A stretch of 64,000 bases of DNA, from contig JAEYKW010000027.1 in the NCBI GenBank assembly GCA_023408075.1, positions 1 to 64,000 of the forward strand. The letters run 5' to 3'. The translations under genes and the position numbers were made by a program. The notes below the pieces were generated by a model, which did no database searches, was not told the DNA's origin, and saw only the letters and a list, made by a program, of their open reading frames with translations. Origin of the DNA: Bacillota bacterium (GTDB taxonomy: Bacteria > Bacillota > Clostridia > Christensenellales > SZUA-584). Of this stretch, positions 33,724-43,470 are shown in pieces (within the stretch, counting starts at the first letter, position 1; each line of letters opens with the position of its first letter).

Positions 33724-34727
33724 AACCTTTTTTAAATGCATTAAAAGGATATGCAAAGTCTACATCCGCTCCCGCCGTTTATTTGTTTATTGTGGCGTCG
33801 CTTTTTGTCGCCTTTTTTACCAGCGCGAACTTTGACCTTTCGTATGCACAGAGCTTTATGAATTCCAACATCACGTTAATATGCCTGTGCATCGGAGAAG
33901 GCCTGGTTGTGTTGACCGGAGGCATAGACATTTCTCTTGGGTCAATTGTCTCGATGTGCAATGTGCTTATTGTCACACTGATAAACGGAGGAATGCCTGT
34001 CGGAGCCGCCATTCTGGTCATGCTGGTCGCATCGGTGATTGCCGGCGGAATCAACGGGATCATGGTGGGGGTCATGCGCATCAATCCGTTGCTCACCACA
34101 TACGCCACCTCCATTATTTTTGGCGGCATCGCGCTGGTGATTACGCGCACGCCCATATTCCTCAAAACAACCGTGCTGTCGGATTTTTATATGCTGGAGC
34201 TGTTTGAATTTCTGCCGCTGAATCTGATATTTATTCTGATACCGTATGCGTTATGGAAGATTTTTAAGCGCACGCCCGCAGGAACTCACCTGTATGCCGT
34301 GGGAGAGAACGAATACAGCGCCTACTCGTCCGGCATCAATGTGGTCGGTATGAAGATTTTTGTCTATTGCTTTTCAGGGCTGACCGCGGGCATCGGTGCG
34401 CTGGCCATCACGAGCATGATACAGGGCGGAAACCCGCTGCTTGGTGAATCCATGTCGCTAACGGCTATTTCCGCAGTGGTCATAGGCGGGATTTCACTCT
34501 CAGGCGGAAAGGGAGACCTTGGCGGCGGCATATTCGGCTGCATGTTCTTGTTCATGCTTTCGAATATCATCATTTTTCTGGGCGTCAATACGTTCTGGCA
34601 GGAGCTTCTCAAAACGCTGATACTGCTGGTCACTGTGGTAATTTCCGTGGTGCTTTCGGATGAGCAGGAGAGAACAAAGATAAAGAAAGGGCTTGGATAT
34701 GTTAGAAAACCAGTTGACTCCAAGTAA
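33720..34727 (+). CDS. Sugar ABC importer permease A (system 2)
   Basis: 335-residue RbsC-family membrane protein with eight or more hydrophobic spans. GGIDISLGSIVSMCNVL, INPLLTTYATSIIFGG, GTHLYAVGENEYSAYSSGINV and GGISLSGGKGDLGGGIFGCMFL are in the expected order. It overlaps the ATPase gene by ATGA and the second permease gene by 29 bases. Confidence 0.92.
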   Translation: MKPFLNALKGYAKSTSAPAVYLFIVASLFVAFFTSANFDLSYAQSFMNSNITLICLCIGEGLVVLTGGIDISLGSIVSMCNVLIVTLINGGMPVGAAILVMLVASVIAGGINGIMVGVMRINPLLTTYATSIIFGGIALVITRTPIFLKTTVLSDFYMLELFEFLPLNLIFILIPYALWKIFKRTPAGTHLYAVGENEYSAYSSGINVVGMKIFVYCFSGLTAGIGALAITSMIQGGNPLLGESMSLTAISAVVIGGISLSGGKGDLGGGIFGCMFLFMLSNIIIFLGVNTFWQELLKTLILLVTVVISVVLSDEQERTKIKKGLGYVRKPVDSK

Positions 34728-35673
34728 GCGGACATACGGAAAGCTGAAAATGATGCTTCCGTCTATCATAGCGATCATTGTTTTGATGGTCGGGGGAAAT
34801 TTTATCGCTCCCGGATTTATCTCAATCAACAACATCAGCAGTATTCTGATGACATCCAGTTTGCTGGCGCTGATGTCCATTTCCCAGAACACGGTGGTTA
34901 TCGCGGGCAATAACGGCATTGATCTTTCAATCGGGGCCACGGCATCCTGTACGGCGCTGATTTGCCCGATGCTGCCGATGGACACCGTGTGGCAACTGCT
35001 GATTGCCGTACTTGCCGCGCTGCTGATCGGCGCCGTGTTCGGCCTCGCCAACGGTTTTTTTATCAGCTTTGTGAAGATACCGGCGCTGATCATGACTCTG
35101 ATTATGAGCAGCGTCATCAGCGGGACGATTATGGTGCTGACAAAGGGTCAGCCTTCGGCGCATATCAGCGATCTGCTCAAGTCCGTCAGCAGCAATCTGA
35201 TCCCGCCGATTCGCAATCTGACGCTTATTGTTTTGATCGTCATTGTGATTGCCGAAATACTGCTGACGAAGACGCGACCGGGGCGGGCGCTTAAGATTGT
35301 GGGCGATAATTTCAACGCGGCGAGAATAAGCGGCATCAACGTCAAAGCTGTATTGGTTATGTCGTATATTGTCAGCGGCGCAGTGGCGGGCCTCATGGGG
35401 CTGCTGATCGTGGGCTACGCGGGAAGCACCACGTTGAATATGGCTGAGAGTTATACGCTCTTATCTCTCGCTGCGATTACAATCGGCGGTACAAGCCTTT
35501 CGGGTGGGCAGGGCAGCTTTATAAACGGCGCTCTTGGCGCCATCGTCATTATTGAGCTTAACAGCATTCTTCAGGCGTTGAATATGGATCAGGGCATGCG
35601 GTTTATCATTCAGGGCGGGCTGCTTCTCGTCATCATGATGTTTAACGTAAGAGGATCAAGACTGAGGACATGA
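34699..35673 (+). CDS. Sugar ABC importer permease B (system 2)
   Basis: 324-residue RbsC-family protein. GNNGIDLSIGATASCTAL, IPALIMTLIMSSVISGT, GRALKIVGDNFNAARISGINV and GGTSLSGGQGSFINGALGAIVI identify it. ATG at 34699 is seven bases after GAAAGGG; a TTG two codons earlier is possible. It forms the channel with permease A. Confidence 0.92.
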   Translation: MLENQLTPSKRTYGKLKMMLPSIIAIIVLMVGGNFIAPGFISINNISSILMTSSLLALMSISQNTVVIAGNNGIDLSIGATASCTALICPMLPMDTVWQLLIAVLAALLIGAVFGLANGFFISFVKIPALIMTLIMSSVISGTIMVLTKGQPSAHISDLLKSVSSNLIPPIRNLTLIVLIVIVIAEILLTKTRPGRALKIVGDNFNAARISGINVKAVLVMSYIVSGAVAGLMGLLIVGYAGSTTLNMAESYTLLSLAAITIGGTSLSGGQGSFINGALGAIVIIELNSILQALNMDQGMRFIIQGGLLLVIMMFNVRGSRLRT

Positions 35674-35704
35674 CACACGGACACGAAACAGAAGGAGAGC
35701 AACT

Positions 35705-36559
35705 TTGAGGATAGACTTTAGTTTACAGGCCAAAGCGCCGGACCCCGTTCCCATGACGGCGGCGGATTTTGAAGCGCTTGACGGTACGGCTGTTTACTGG
35801 CTGACAAGTGCCGGTATTATGCTGAACAGCCACGGTACAATCATTATTGTTGACCCGATACTGAGCTTTGTATCTGAAGATCCGCTGCTTAGCGAAGTGG
35901 AGGGTACGCCGCAATATACGAGGCCGCCGATTGCGGCGAAAGACATTGTCAGGGCGGATGCGATATTGTATACGCATGCGGATGCGGACCATTTGGGCGA
36001 ATTGACGGTAAAGCAATTAAGCAAGCTGGGTGTGATATTCCATGGCACACCCAAGGTGAAAGAAAGGCTGCTGGAAATCGGCATTCCGGAGGAACGCATC
36101 GTGGCGCACCCGCCGAAGGAGAGCTTTCATATCGGATGCGTCAGGGTACAGATGACCGCGGCGGATCATCCGTGGCAGGCGGAGTTTCCCGAGACGGAGA
36201 CGTATGTTTACAAGCCCGAGGATTGCTGCGGATATAAATTCTATACGCCGGACGGCGTTGTTTGGGACCCGGGCGACAGCAAACTGCTAGATGAGCATTT
36301 TAACAACGAAGACGTGGACCTGATGTTTATGGACTTTGAGGATAATTCACCGCTGCACCATTTTGGCACGGAGAACGCGCTCAAGCTCGTCAACCGTTTG
36401 ATAAATGCTGATATCATCATGTTTCATTGGGGTACTTATTATGCGCCCGAAAAGCCCTGGTATGCGGCAGATCCGAATGCTGTGCGCGGTCGGATAGCAA
36501 GAAACGAACGCTTTTTAGAGCCGCATCCGGGAGAAAGAGTTATGATCCATTATATATAG
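35705..36559 (+). CDS. MBL-fold metallohydrolase, UlaG-like
   Basis: 284-residue hydrolase of the L-ascorbate-6-phosphate lactonase (UlaG) type. LNSHGTIIIVDPIL, the metal site THADADHLGE, TAADHPWQ, VWDPGDSKLLDEHFNNEDVDLMFMDF and FHWGTYYAPEKPW are the visible conserved parts. TTG at 35705 follows GAAGGAGAG. It is the last gene of the second importer operon and likely hydrolyses a (phosphorylated) sugar lactone or a related ester entering through that importer. Confidence 0.85.
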   Translation: MRIDFSLQAKAPDPVPMTAADFEALDGTAVYWLTSAGIMLNSHGTIIIVDPILSFVSEDPLLSEVEGTPQYTRPPIAAKDIVRADAILYTHADADHLGELTVKQLSKLGVIFHGTPKVKERLLEIGIPEERIVAHPPKESFHIGCVRVQMTAADHPWQAEFPETETYVYKPEDCCGYKFYTPDGVVWDPGDSKLLDEHFNNEDVDLMFMDFEDNSPLHHFGTENALKLVNRLINADIIMFHWGTYYAPEKPWYAADPNAVRGRIARNERFLEPHPGERVMIHYI

Positions 36560-36661
36560 TCAGCAGTGGGATTTGCCAAGCAAAATTAATCTGTGAAGCG
36601 AAATGCCGCTGTAACACTTGAAATCCGCAAGTGAGGCATTGCGTATCTGTTTATGCTTATG

Positions 36662-36693
36662 AGCATTCTTCGGTGAAATGAAGAATGCTTTTT
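36662..36693 (+). terminator. Terminator of the second importer operon
   Basis: AGCATTCTTC (36662-36671) and GAAGAATGCT (36680-36689) pair perfectly; TTTTT follows. A smaller nested hairpin (CACTTG/CAAGTG inside ATGCC/GGCAT) precedes it near 36603-36639. The remaining bases up to 36948 hold no gene. Confidence 0.9.
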
Positions 36694-36948
36694 CACTATA
36701 CCCAACGTCCCTAAAAGGGGGATGCATATTAAATTTCGAGATCAGCTTAACAAATGATTCCGGATAATCACAATATATATATGTATAGCCTTATCGTCCC
36801 TATGTTCTTGACAGGAATCATGTCTGATGTTACTATCGGGATACAAGCAATTTCAAATAATAATAGCCAAGCAAAATACAAATATATAGTTATTCTTCTT
36901 CGTGTAAAAACAGGTTTTTTTTGATTCCCGCTTTTAGGAGGAGTTATA

Positions 36949-37866
36949 ATGGAAGACTTAGTCATAAAGCTATATAAGGAAAAAAATAAGAAAATATTTG
37001 ATCCGGATAAAAGATTTGACAAAGATGATGTTGAATTTGATTTTTCTGACAAAAGTTCAATTTATAATTCCATTGGAGACGGCATCAGCATACTTGATGT
37101 GGATTTAAACGTATTAAGTGTTAACTTTACTTTGCGCTCATGGTATCCGAACAGGAAGAGCTTTATCGGGAAGAAATGCTATTACGTTTACCATAACCGC
37201 TTAAAGCCATGCGAAGACTGCCCGATATTAAAGACAATCAATGACGGTAGGGCTCATTATGATATCGTCGCTTATTTTTCCAAGTCAAATAACATCGTAA
37301 GATGGCATGAGCTGCAGTCGTATCCCATCAGCAAAGACGGGCAGATATTTGGCATTGTGGAATACGTGAAGGACATCACGCGCGATGTGGCCCTTAACTA
37401 TGAGATATACAACATTGAACGGCACCTGGCTGATTTCAGGGTGCAGAATAATGTGCTAAAGAACTATTTGGAGGAAATCGAGAATAAAAAGAACGATTTA
37501 TCCAACAACCTGAATATTAACATAAAAAAATATGTGCGGCCTCTTGTTGAGCAGATAAAGCACAACAGCATAGATAAGCCGTCTGACTATCAGCTTGTGT
37601 GCTTGTTGGACACGATATTTGATAATATCACTAAGCCATATATCGAGGAATCAAAAGAACTGGAGAACTTTACATCACAGGAGCTTCAGATCATGTCTAT
37701 GATAAAGGGCGGCAAAACCTCCAAAGAGATTGCCGAAAAATTGAGGCTGTCCATCAAAACAATTGATTTTCATCGCACGAATATAAGAAAAAAGCTCAAC
37801 ATCGGAAGGACGGACAATCTGCGCGCACACTTAACGCAGTTGTTTGTATCGCTCGAAAGCCTATAG
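36949..37866 (+). CDS. PAS-domain LuxR-family transcriptional regulator
   Basis: 305-residue regulator in a more A/T-rich gene than its neighbours. Residues about 45-150 form a PAS domain (IGDGISILDVDLNVLSVN, FIGKKCYYVYHNRLKPCEDCP, IFGIVEYVKDIT); the CEDCP pair could bind a metal or sense redox state. A coiled-coil-like stretch joins it to the C-terminal GerE helix-turn-helix (FTSQELQIMSMIKGGKTSKEIAEKL, then IKTIDFHRTNIRKKLNI). It most likely controls the reductase gene just downstream, whose upstream region has a palindrome fitting a LuxR-type dimer. AGGAGG precedes the ATG. Confidence 0.9.
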   Translation: MEDLVIKLYKEKNKKIFDPDKRFDKDDVEFDFSDKSSIYNSIGDGISILDVDLNVLSVNFTLRSWYPNRKSFIGKKCYYVYHNRLKPCEDCPILKTINDGRAHYDIVAYFSKSNNIVRWHELQSYPISKDGQIFGIVEYVKDITRDVALNYEIYNIERHLADFRVQNNVLKNYLEEIENKKNDLSNNLNINIKKYVRPLVEQIKHNSIDKPSDYQLVCLLDTIFDNITKPYIEESKELENFTSQELQIMSMIKGGKTSKEIAEKLRLSIKTIDFHRTNIRKKLNIGRTDNLRAHLTQLFVSLESL

Positions 37867-37991
37867 CGTGAGCAGACCGGTTTTTATAAAGCCCGAGTAA
37901 TGAGAGTGATTATCGCAGCAGGTGCGACAGTCGCTCTTTTTGTTTTAATGGCATATCGTTTACACGCTTGAAGTGGCAAACAAAGAATCAC

Positions 37992-38037
37992 AAGCTGCCG
38001 GCAGAGACGTTATATCGTGCTCTCCGGCAGCTTTTTT
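37992..38037 (+). terminator. Terminator after the PAS-LuxR gene
   Basis: AAGCTGCCGG (37992-38001) pairs with CCGGCAGCTT (38024-38033); TTTTT continues to 38037. Confidence 0.92.
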
Positions 38038-38098
38038 ATGCTTAACGGCTGCCGCTATTCCCGATTGAAGCAATGAACAAACGTATAGCAACCCGGTA

Positions 38099-38167
38099 AC
38101 TAGGACTTTCCTAGTATTTTGGGGTAATAGTCCGGGATTGTGGGCGATCTTTACGGCGCCCTATACT
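38099..38167 (+). promoter_or_regulatory. Activator palindrome and promoter of the reductase gene
   Basis: ACTAGGA-CTT-TCCTAGT at 38099-38115 is a perfect 7-3-7 palindrome. A plausible promoter follows: TTGTGG (38138-38143) and TATACT (38162-38167), 18 bases apart. The palindrome centre is about 67 bases before the expected start of transcription, a usual position for LuxR/NarL-type activators. Confidence 0.6.
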
Positions 38168-38219
38168 GGAGACAGTAAAAAGTTATTTTACATAACAGAT
38201 CACGATTTGGAGGTACAAA

Positions 38220-39458
38220 ATGAGGAACGATGCTTTATGTCAAGAGATCAAGATTGGTAAAAAGACAGCTTCAAACCGATTCGTCATCAACGCAATGGAG
38301 TGCTGTGATGCGGATCTGGAAGGCAATCCGTCTGCGTTAACGTATGAGAGATACGAAAACCTTTATAAGGGCGACGCCGGTATTATTGTTCTTGAAGCCA
38401 TCACGGTCGGGTATGAAAGCCGTGCGAGAGAGTTTCAGCTTTCGATTATGCCGCACAATGAAAAACCTCTCAAAAAGTTTATCAGTGATATGAAAAAGGT
38501 AAACAGCAAACCGCTGAACATCTTCCAGCTTACCCATTCCGGTGAGTTGAGCCATCCGGGCTTTTCGCGCCGCGTTTGCGTCAAGCCGCTGCCGGGCTTT
38601 GGCGGCGACGTTCTGACGGAAGAAGAAGTCGATAAGATCATCGACGCGTTTGTTCTGAGCGCGAAGATTGCTCATGATGTCGGCGCAGACGGCGTTGATC
38701 TCAAGCTCTGCCACGGCTATCTCGGCTCCCAGATCCTCCGCCCGTACAACGACCGCGAATGGAAATATGGCGGCCCGTGGGAAAAACGCCGTCAGTTTGC
38801 TTATGATCTGATTGAAAGAGTGACGAAAGCCGTCAACGACCCGAACTTCATCATCGGCTCCAAGGTCTCGATGTGGGAAGGGTTCCCGGGCGGACAGGGC
38901 ACGGCCGGTCCCGATACGGCTATCATCGACCTGACCGAACCGCTTGATCTGATTAAGGGGCTCGAGGAAAGAGGCGCGCACTTCGTTTTACAGTCTGCCG
39001 GAAGCCCGTCGATAACGCTCGCGCTGTCGCAGCCGGATAAAGCGATACCCGATCAGGTTTATTTGCACCATACATTCCAGAAGGCGATTAAGAACGTTGT
39101 GAAAAAAGATACCGTTGTGATCGGCTCCGCGTATTCCGTGTTCAACAAGGGCAACAACAAGCTGCAGGCCAGAGACAAAGAGCAAAGCTCGATGGCTTAC
39201 TGGGGCAACAAAAATATCGAAGACGGCGTGACCGATATGATCGCGCTGGGCAGACAGTCGTTTGCCGATCCGCTGCTTCCGCTTAAGTATATGGAAGGCA
39301 GGGAAGATGAAATCAAATGGTGCACCGCGTGTGATAACTGCATCGAGTTCCTGATTCGGCAGAAGAACGTGGGATGCGCTGTTTACAACAAGCCGTATAC
39401 AAAATCTCTTCAGGAAATCAGAAAAGCTGAAGGGTCTCTCAAAGAAAAACACACTTGA
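38220..39458 (+). CDS. Old Yellow Enzyme-family NADH:flavin oxidoreductase
   Basis: 412-residue FMN TIM-barrel enzyme. ASNRFVINAMECCDADLEGNPS, FQLTHSGELSHPG, GVDLKLCHGYLGSQILRPYND and the GGPWEKRRQFAYDLIERV substrate/FMN segment are family landmarks. A cysteine group CTACDNC...C (C-x2-C-x2-C-x11-C) near the end resembles the 4Fe-4S site of 2,4-dienoyl-CoA-reductase-like members, but the FAD/NAD domain of those proteins is missing. It likely reduces a C=C bond of an unsaturated acid, quinone or phenolic compound. It sits behind its own promoter and is set off from the ABC genes by a long hairpin. Confidence 0.9.
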   Translation: MRNDALCQEIKIGKKTASNRFVINAMECCDADLEGNPSALTYERYENLYKGDAGIIVLEAITVGYESRAREFQLSIMPHNEKPLKKFISDMKKVNSKPLNIFQLTHSGELSHPGFSRRVCVKPLPGFGGDVLTEEEVDKIIDAFVLSAKIAHDVGADGVDLKLCHGYLGSQILRPYNDREWKYGGPWEKRRQFAYDLIERVTKAVNDPNFIIGSKVSMWEGFPGGQGTAGPDTAIIDLTEPLDLIKGLEERGAHFVLQSAGSPSITLALSQPDKAIPDQVYLHHTFQKAIKNVVKKDTVVIGSAYSVFNKGNNKLQARDKEQSSMAYWGNKNIEDGVTDMIALGRQSFADPLLPLKYMEGREDEIKWCTACDNCIEFLIRQKNVGCAVYNKPYTKSLQEIRKAEGSLKEKHT

Positions 39459-39470
39459 TCAGTCTTTTAG

Positions 39471-39514
39471 CGGCAGGTTCGCCGGGGGCCTTATGGCTCC
39501 CGGCGAACCTGCCG
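39471..39514 (+). other. Strong hairpin between reductase and ABC genes
   Basis: CGGCAGGTTCGCCGGG (39471-39486) and its perfect 16-base complement (39499-39514) with a 12-base loop. No T-run follows. It could partially stop transcription or fix the 3' end of the reductase mRNA. Confidence 0.8.
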
Positions 39515-39565
39515 GATTCCCATGGAAAATTGAAAATTCTTTTGAATCCAAATGAGGTAATTTGA

Positions 39566-41074
39566 ATGCAAAAAGAAATTTTATTGGAGATGAAAGGAAT
39601 AAAGAAGTCCTTTCCAGGTGTCAAGGTGTTTGATGGTTTCGACTTTGATATTCGAAAAGGCGAAATCCATTGCATTTGCGGTGAAAACGGCGCCGGTAAA
39701 TCGACGCTCATTAAAATGCTTTCCGGTGCCTATGCGCCGGATGAGGGAGAAAGAATTCTTGACGGACAGATTATAGACCATATGACCCCGCGCAGTGCGA
39801 TGAAGCTCGGAATACAGACCATCTATCAGGAGCACGCCCTTTACCCGCTGTTATCGGTTGTGGAAAACCTGTTTGCCGGCAATGAAATTAGCAGCGGTAT
39901 TTTTCTTAGCCGTGCGAAAATGGCAGAAAAGGCCAGAGAAGTGCTTGATCGTCTGCATTCGGATATCTCCCCCTATGATATCGTCGGGGAGCTTGGCAGC
40001 GGAGCGCAAAAGACGGTAGAAATCGCAAGGGCCCTGATCGTAAAATCAAAGATTATGATACTGGATGAACCAACAGCATCATTTTCAAAAAGTGAAACAC
40101 AGCATCTGCTCAAAATCATAAAAAAGCTCGCAAGCGAAGGCATTAGCATCATATATATCTCACACCATCTGGAAGAAGTCTTTGAGATTGCGGATCGCGT
40201 GACTGTGATTCGTGACGGCCAAAAAGTCAATACGTATGAGATCTGCGATCTCACAGTGGAGCGGCTCATTAAAGATATGGTCGGAAGGGACGTCTCCGCA
40301 TTTTACAAGCGTGACAAAGCGGATATCGGCGATATTTTATTCGAAGCGGAAAATATGTCGGGCAACGGCGTGATCAACGCTTCGGTATCGGTCAGATCCG
40401 GAGAACTGGTGGGTATTGCCGGTATGATCGGCTCGGGCAGAACAGAGTTTGCCGAACTGCTTTTCGGCGTCAAGGCCAAAAAATCGGGGGCTGTCCGTAT
40501 TCGCGGAGAGGAAGTTCCGATCAAGACTCCGCTCGATGCGATAGCCAACAAAATGTGTTACATAACCGAAGACAGGCAACACACCGGGTTGTTCTTAATT
40601 CATTCCATCATCAAGAATTCGGTTATAGCCAGTTACGCCAAATCCAAAAAACAGTTTGTGACCCCAATGGAAGATATTAAGGTGGCAGAAAAATATTCAA
40701 CGGCCATGAATGTTGTAACGCCGAATCTCGACCAGAAGGTCATGTTTCTGTCGGGTGGCAATCAGCAAAAAGTCGTTTTGACGAAATGGTTTGCGACGGA
40801 CGGAGACATTTACATCTTTGACGAGCCCACACGTGGCATCGATATTGGTGCCAAAGAAGAGATTTACAAGATTATGACAGGGCTGCTGCAGCAAGGGAAA
40901 TGCATCATTATGATTTCGTCGGACATGCCCGAGCTCATTGCGATGAGCGACCGCATCATGGTGATGCGCGACGGGAGCATCGTGGCCGAAATTGACAATA
41001 AAGAACTGATCACTGAAGAAAATATTTTGAATTATTCGATTGGAGGAGCATTGGATGAGCACAAAAAATGTTAA
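39566..41074 (+). CDS. Sugar ABC importer ATPase (system 3)
   Basis: 502-residue fused ATPase of the RbsA/MglA class. Domain 1: Walker A GENGAGKST, signature-region LGSGAQKTVEIARAL, Walker B IMILDEPTASF. Domain 2: GMIGSGRTE, LSGGNQQKVVLTKWF and IYIFDEPTRGID, all canonical. Gene order here is ATPase, one permease, binding protein, unlike systems 1 and 2. It overlaps the permease gene by 20 bases. Confidence 0.93.
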   Translation: MQKEILLEMKGIKKSFPGVKVFDGFDFDIRKGEIHCICGENGAGKSTLIKMLSGAYAPDEGERILDGQIIDHMTPRSAMKLGIQTIYQEHALYPLLSVVENLFAGNEISSGIFLSRAKMAEKAREVLDRLHSDISPYDIVGELGSGAQKTVEIARALIVKSKIMILDEPTASFSKSETQHLLKIIKKLASEGISIIYISHHLEEVFEIADRVTVIRDGQKVNTYEICDLTVERLIKDMVGRDVSAFYKRDKADIGDILFEAENMSGNGVINASVSVRSGELVGIAGMIGSGRTEFAELLFGVKAKKSGAVRIRGEEVPIKTPLDAIANKMCYITEDRQHTGLFLIHSIIKNSVIASYAKSKKQFVTPMEDIKVAEKYSTAMNVVTPNLDQKVMFLSGGNQQKVVLTKWFATDGDIYIFDEPTRGIDIGAKEEIYKIMTGLLQQGKCIIMISSDMPELIAMSDRIMVMRDGSIVAEIDNKELITEENILNYSIGGALDEHKKC

Positions 41075-42113
41075 ACCATCCGGCACAGTGAACCGCCAAG
41101 GAAGATGGGACCGGCTGCGGAATCATGAGAACGCAACGATGCTTCTTGTGTTGCTGGTCATCATTTGTGTGGTTGTCATCGTTGAGTTCTTTTTTGCAAG
41201 AGATATGAAAATTGAGGAAGTTGCGTTTTTGTCCGGCAACAACATTTCGAGCGTGCTGCAGCAAGTGTCCATAACCGGCATCCTGGCGATCGGCATGACG
41301 CTGGTGATGCTGATGGGCGGCATTGACTTATCCATCGGTCAGATGATGGGCTTTATCGGTGTGGGTATGGCGGCGCTCATAAAAGCGGGAGACCTGCCGA
41401 TATGGCTGATCGTCGTATTGGGTATCACCGTGGGTATTGTCTGTCAGCTCATAATGGGCTTACTGATATCACGCACCAAGCTCGAGCCGTTTATCGTGTC
41501 GCTGGGGTTTATGAGTATCTACCAGGGGTTGATTTATCTGATCACCAACGGCCGGGAAATCACCTTTGGCACGAAGTTTGATTTCATAGGGAACACGGCG
41601 TTCAGGCTGGGCGGGAACTTTCGTTTGTTCCTGTCGGTCATCATCTTTCTAACGCTGATTGTGCTGGTTTGGCTCGTGATCAAGTATACCAAATTCGGCA
41701 GACGCCTGTATGCGGTCGGCGGCAACGAGAGTGCGGCGCATCTTTCAGGTATTAATGTTAAAAACTTTAAACTGCTGGTATACGGAATTAACGGCTTGTT
41801 CGCTGCCATAGCGGCGATGGTGCTGATTTCGAGGCTCGCCACCGGCGGCCCCAACAACGGACAAGGCAAGGAAATTGACGTTATCGCGGCTGTTGTGGTT
41901 GGCGGCGTGGCATTGTCGGGCGGAAAGGGCAACATTTGGGGTACGGTGATCGGTGTCTTGTTGATGGGCATTATATCCAACGCCCTGAACATTCTGGGTG
42001 TGAACCCTTACTGGCAATATATTATGAAAGGCGTATTAATCGTCGTATCGGTGCTCATTGGTTATTACAGCGGATTGACCGCGATGGGGACAAAAAAAGC
42101 ATCCAAATCGTAG
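41055..42113 (+). CDS. Sugar ABC importer permease (system 3)
   Basis: 352-residue RbsC-family membrane protein. MLMGGIDLSIGQMMGFIGVG, LEPFIVSLGFMSIYQG, GRRLYAVGGNESAAHLSGINV and GGVALSGGKGNIWGTVIGVLL are visible. ATG at 41055 follows GGAGGAG. It is the only permease gene of this set, so the channel is probably a homodimer. Confidence 0.93.
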   Translation: MSTKNVKPSGTVNRQGRWDRLRNHENATMLLVLLVIICVVVIVEFFFARDMKIEEVAFLSGNNISSVLQQVSITGILAIGMTLVMLMGGIDLSIGQMMGFIGVGMAALIKAGDLPIWLIVVLGITVGIVCQLIMGLLISRTKLEPFIVSLGFMSIYQGLIYLITNGREITFGTKFDFIGNTAFRLGGNFRLFLSVIIFLTLIVLVWLVIKYTKFGRRLYAVGGNESAAHLSGINVKNFKLLVYGINGLFAAIAAMVLISRLATGGPNNGQGKEIDVIAAVVVGGVALSGGKGNIWGTVIGVLLMGIISNALNILGVNPYWQYIMKGVLIVVSVLIGYYSGLTAMGTKKASKS

Positions 42114-42179
42114 TGCCGCTTTAATACATACACTTTGGCCTTGATGAAAAATACCTGTTAAAAAAATAAGGAGGGAACT

Positions 42180-43376
42180 ATGAAAAAGACATTAGTGATT
42201 CTGTTGACCCTGGCGATAGTATTTTCACTGTTAGCATGTGCCCCCGCCCCCGTAACAAGCACCCCTGCGGACGAGCCTTCCGAATCTCCCGCAGAGCAAG
42301 AGTCTCAAGCCCCTGCCGAAAATCAGGAACCAAGTGATGAAGCCGGCCCGCTCGCCGGAAAGAAGCTTGCATTCATCAATGCCGGCCCGGACGATTATTA
42401 TGCGGCATTCGGCAATGCATTTGTGGCAGTTGCTAAAGCCTATGGCGCCACAGATATCACAGAAGTGAATTCTGAGTACAAGGCTGATAAAGAGCTGGCG
42501 AATGTTCAGGACATGATTTCGGCCGGTGTCGATGCCATCGCGGTGATCAGTGCCAACGCAGCGGGCAGCGCAGTTGCCATCGCGGAAGCGAACGCAGCGA
42601 ATGTGCCGATTTTCTACTGCGGCGGCAGACCGGAGCTTAAGGAAGGGTCTACCATTCAGGGTCACGTGACAGACAGCTTCATTCAGATGGGTTATCTGGC
42701 AGGCCAGTGGGTTGCCGAGAATTATCCGGATGCAAAGTGCGTCACGATACCCGGACAGCTGGGACAGAGAATGGCCGAAGGCGAAGTCGTTGGGTTTAAG
42801 ATGGCTCTTCAAGAAGCCGGTATGGAAGAACTGAAGGTTCTTGCAAGCGGCGGCTGGCAGAAAGAGCTGACCATCCCGATCATGGAAGCTTTGGTTGACT
42901 CCGGTGAAGAATTCGATGTTGTTTTTGCGGCGAATGATGAAACAGCTTTTGGTGTCATTCAGGTTCTCAAAGAACGCGGCATTACGATCAAGCAGTATCC
43001 GGATGACGGCAAAGAAGGTGTTGTCGTTGTTTCCAACAACGGTAAAGATACCGGTTGGGAAGCGATGACAGCCGGCGAACTCGCTATCTCGGTTCCGAAT
43101 CCGCCGTCGCTGACGGCCGACCTTTGCGTGCAGCAGATGGTCGCCTATTTCGGAGGCGAGGAATACGAACCTTACATTCAGATTTCTCCCTCAATTATTC
43201 TGGATGCGACAAACACAGACAAGGGTATCTCATGGGATCTGGATACCTATATGCAGCAGCGCGCTGACAACGTGTTCGTATGGGCGCTCGCTGATTATGA
43301 GAAAGCCTATCTGCAAATCAAAGACAAGCTGGAAGAATTCGATAAGCTTGTTGATGAGTACATGGCTGCGCAATAA
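42180..43376 (+). CDS. Sugar ABC importer binding lipoprotein (system 3)
   Basis: 398-residue lipoprotein with lipobox LLAC (Cys20) and a Pro/Glu/Ser linker to about residue 58. The type I fold starts at KLAFINAGPDDYYAAFGNAFVAVAKA; NVQDMISAGVDAIAVISANAAGSAVAIAEA and VVFAANDETAFGVIQVLKERG follow the family. The operon ends here at two strong hairpins. The downstream dehydrogenase-isomerase-xylA genes suggest a pentose or glycoside ligand. Confidence 0.92.
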   Translation: MKKTLVILLTLAIVFSLLACAPAPVTSTPADEPSESPAEQESQAPAENQEPSDEAGPLAGKKLAFINAGPDDYYAAFGNAFVAVAKAYGATDITEVNSEYKADKELANVQDMISAGVDAIAVISANAAGSAVAIAEANAANVPIFYCGGRPELKEGSTIQGHVTDSFIQMGYLAGQWVAENYPDAKCVTIPGQLGQRMAEGEVVGFKMALQEAGMEELKVLASGGWQKELTIPIMEALVDSGEEFDVVFAANDETAFGVIQVLKERGITIKQYPDDGKEGVVVVSNNGKDTGWEAMTAGELAISVPNPPSLTADLCVQQMVAYFGGEEYEPYIQISPSIILDATNTDKGISWDLDTYMQQRADNVFVWALADYEKAYLQIKDKLEEFDKLVDEYMAAQ

Positions 43377-43391
43377 CAAGATAAGGTAGAA

Positions 43392-43417
43392 GGAGGCCCG
43401 CTTTCGGCGGGCCCTCC
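43392..43417 (+). other. GC-rich hairpin after the system 3 binding-protein gene
   Basis: GGAGGCCCGC (43392-43401) pairs with GCGGGCCCTCC (43407-43417) with one bulged C; no T-run. Confidence 0.65.
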
Positions 43418-43470
43418 ATAACAACCGATAACAGGTATCTTGATAACAAGGAGCAGTGGCTGATTGGTTC

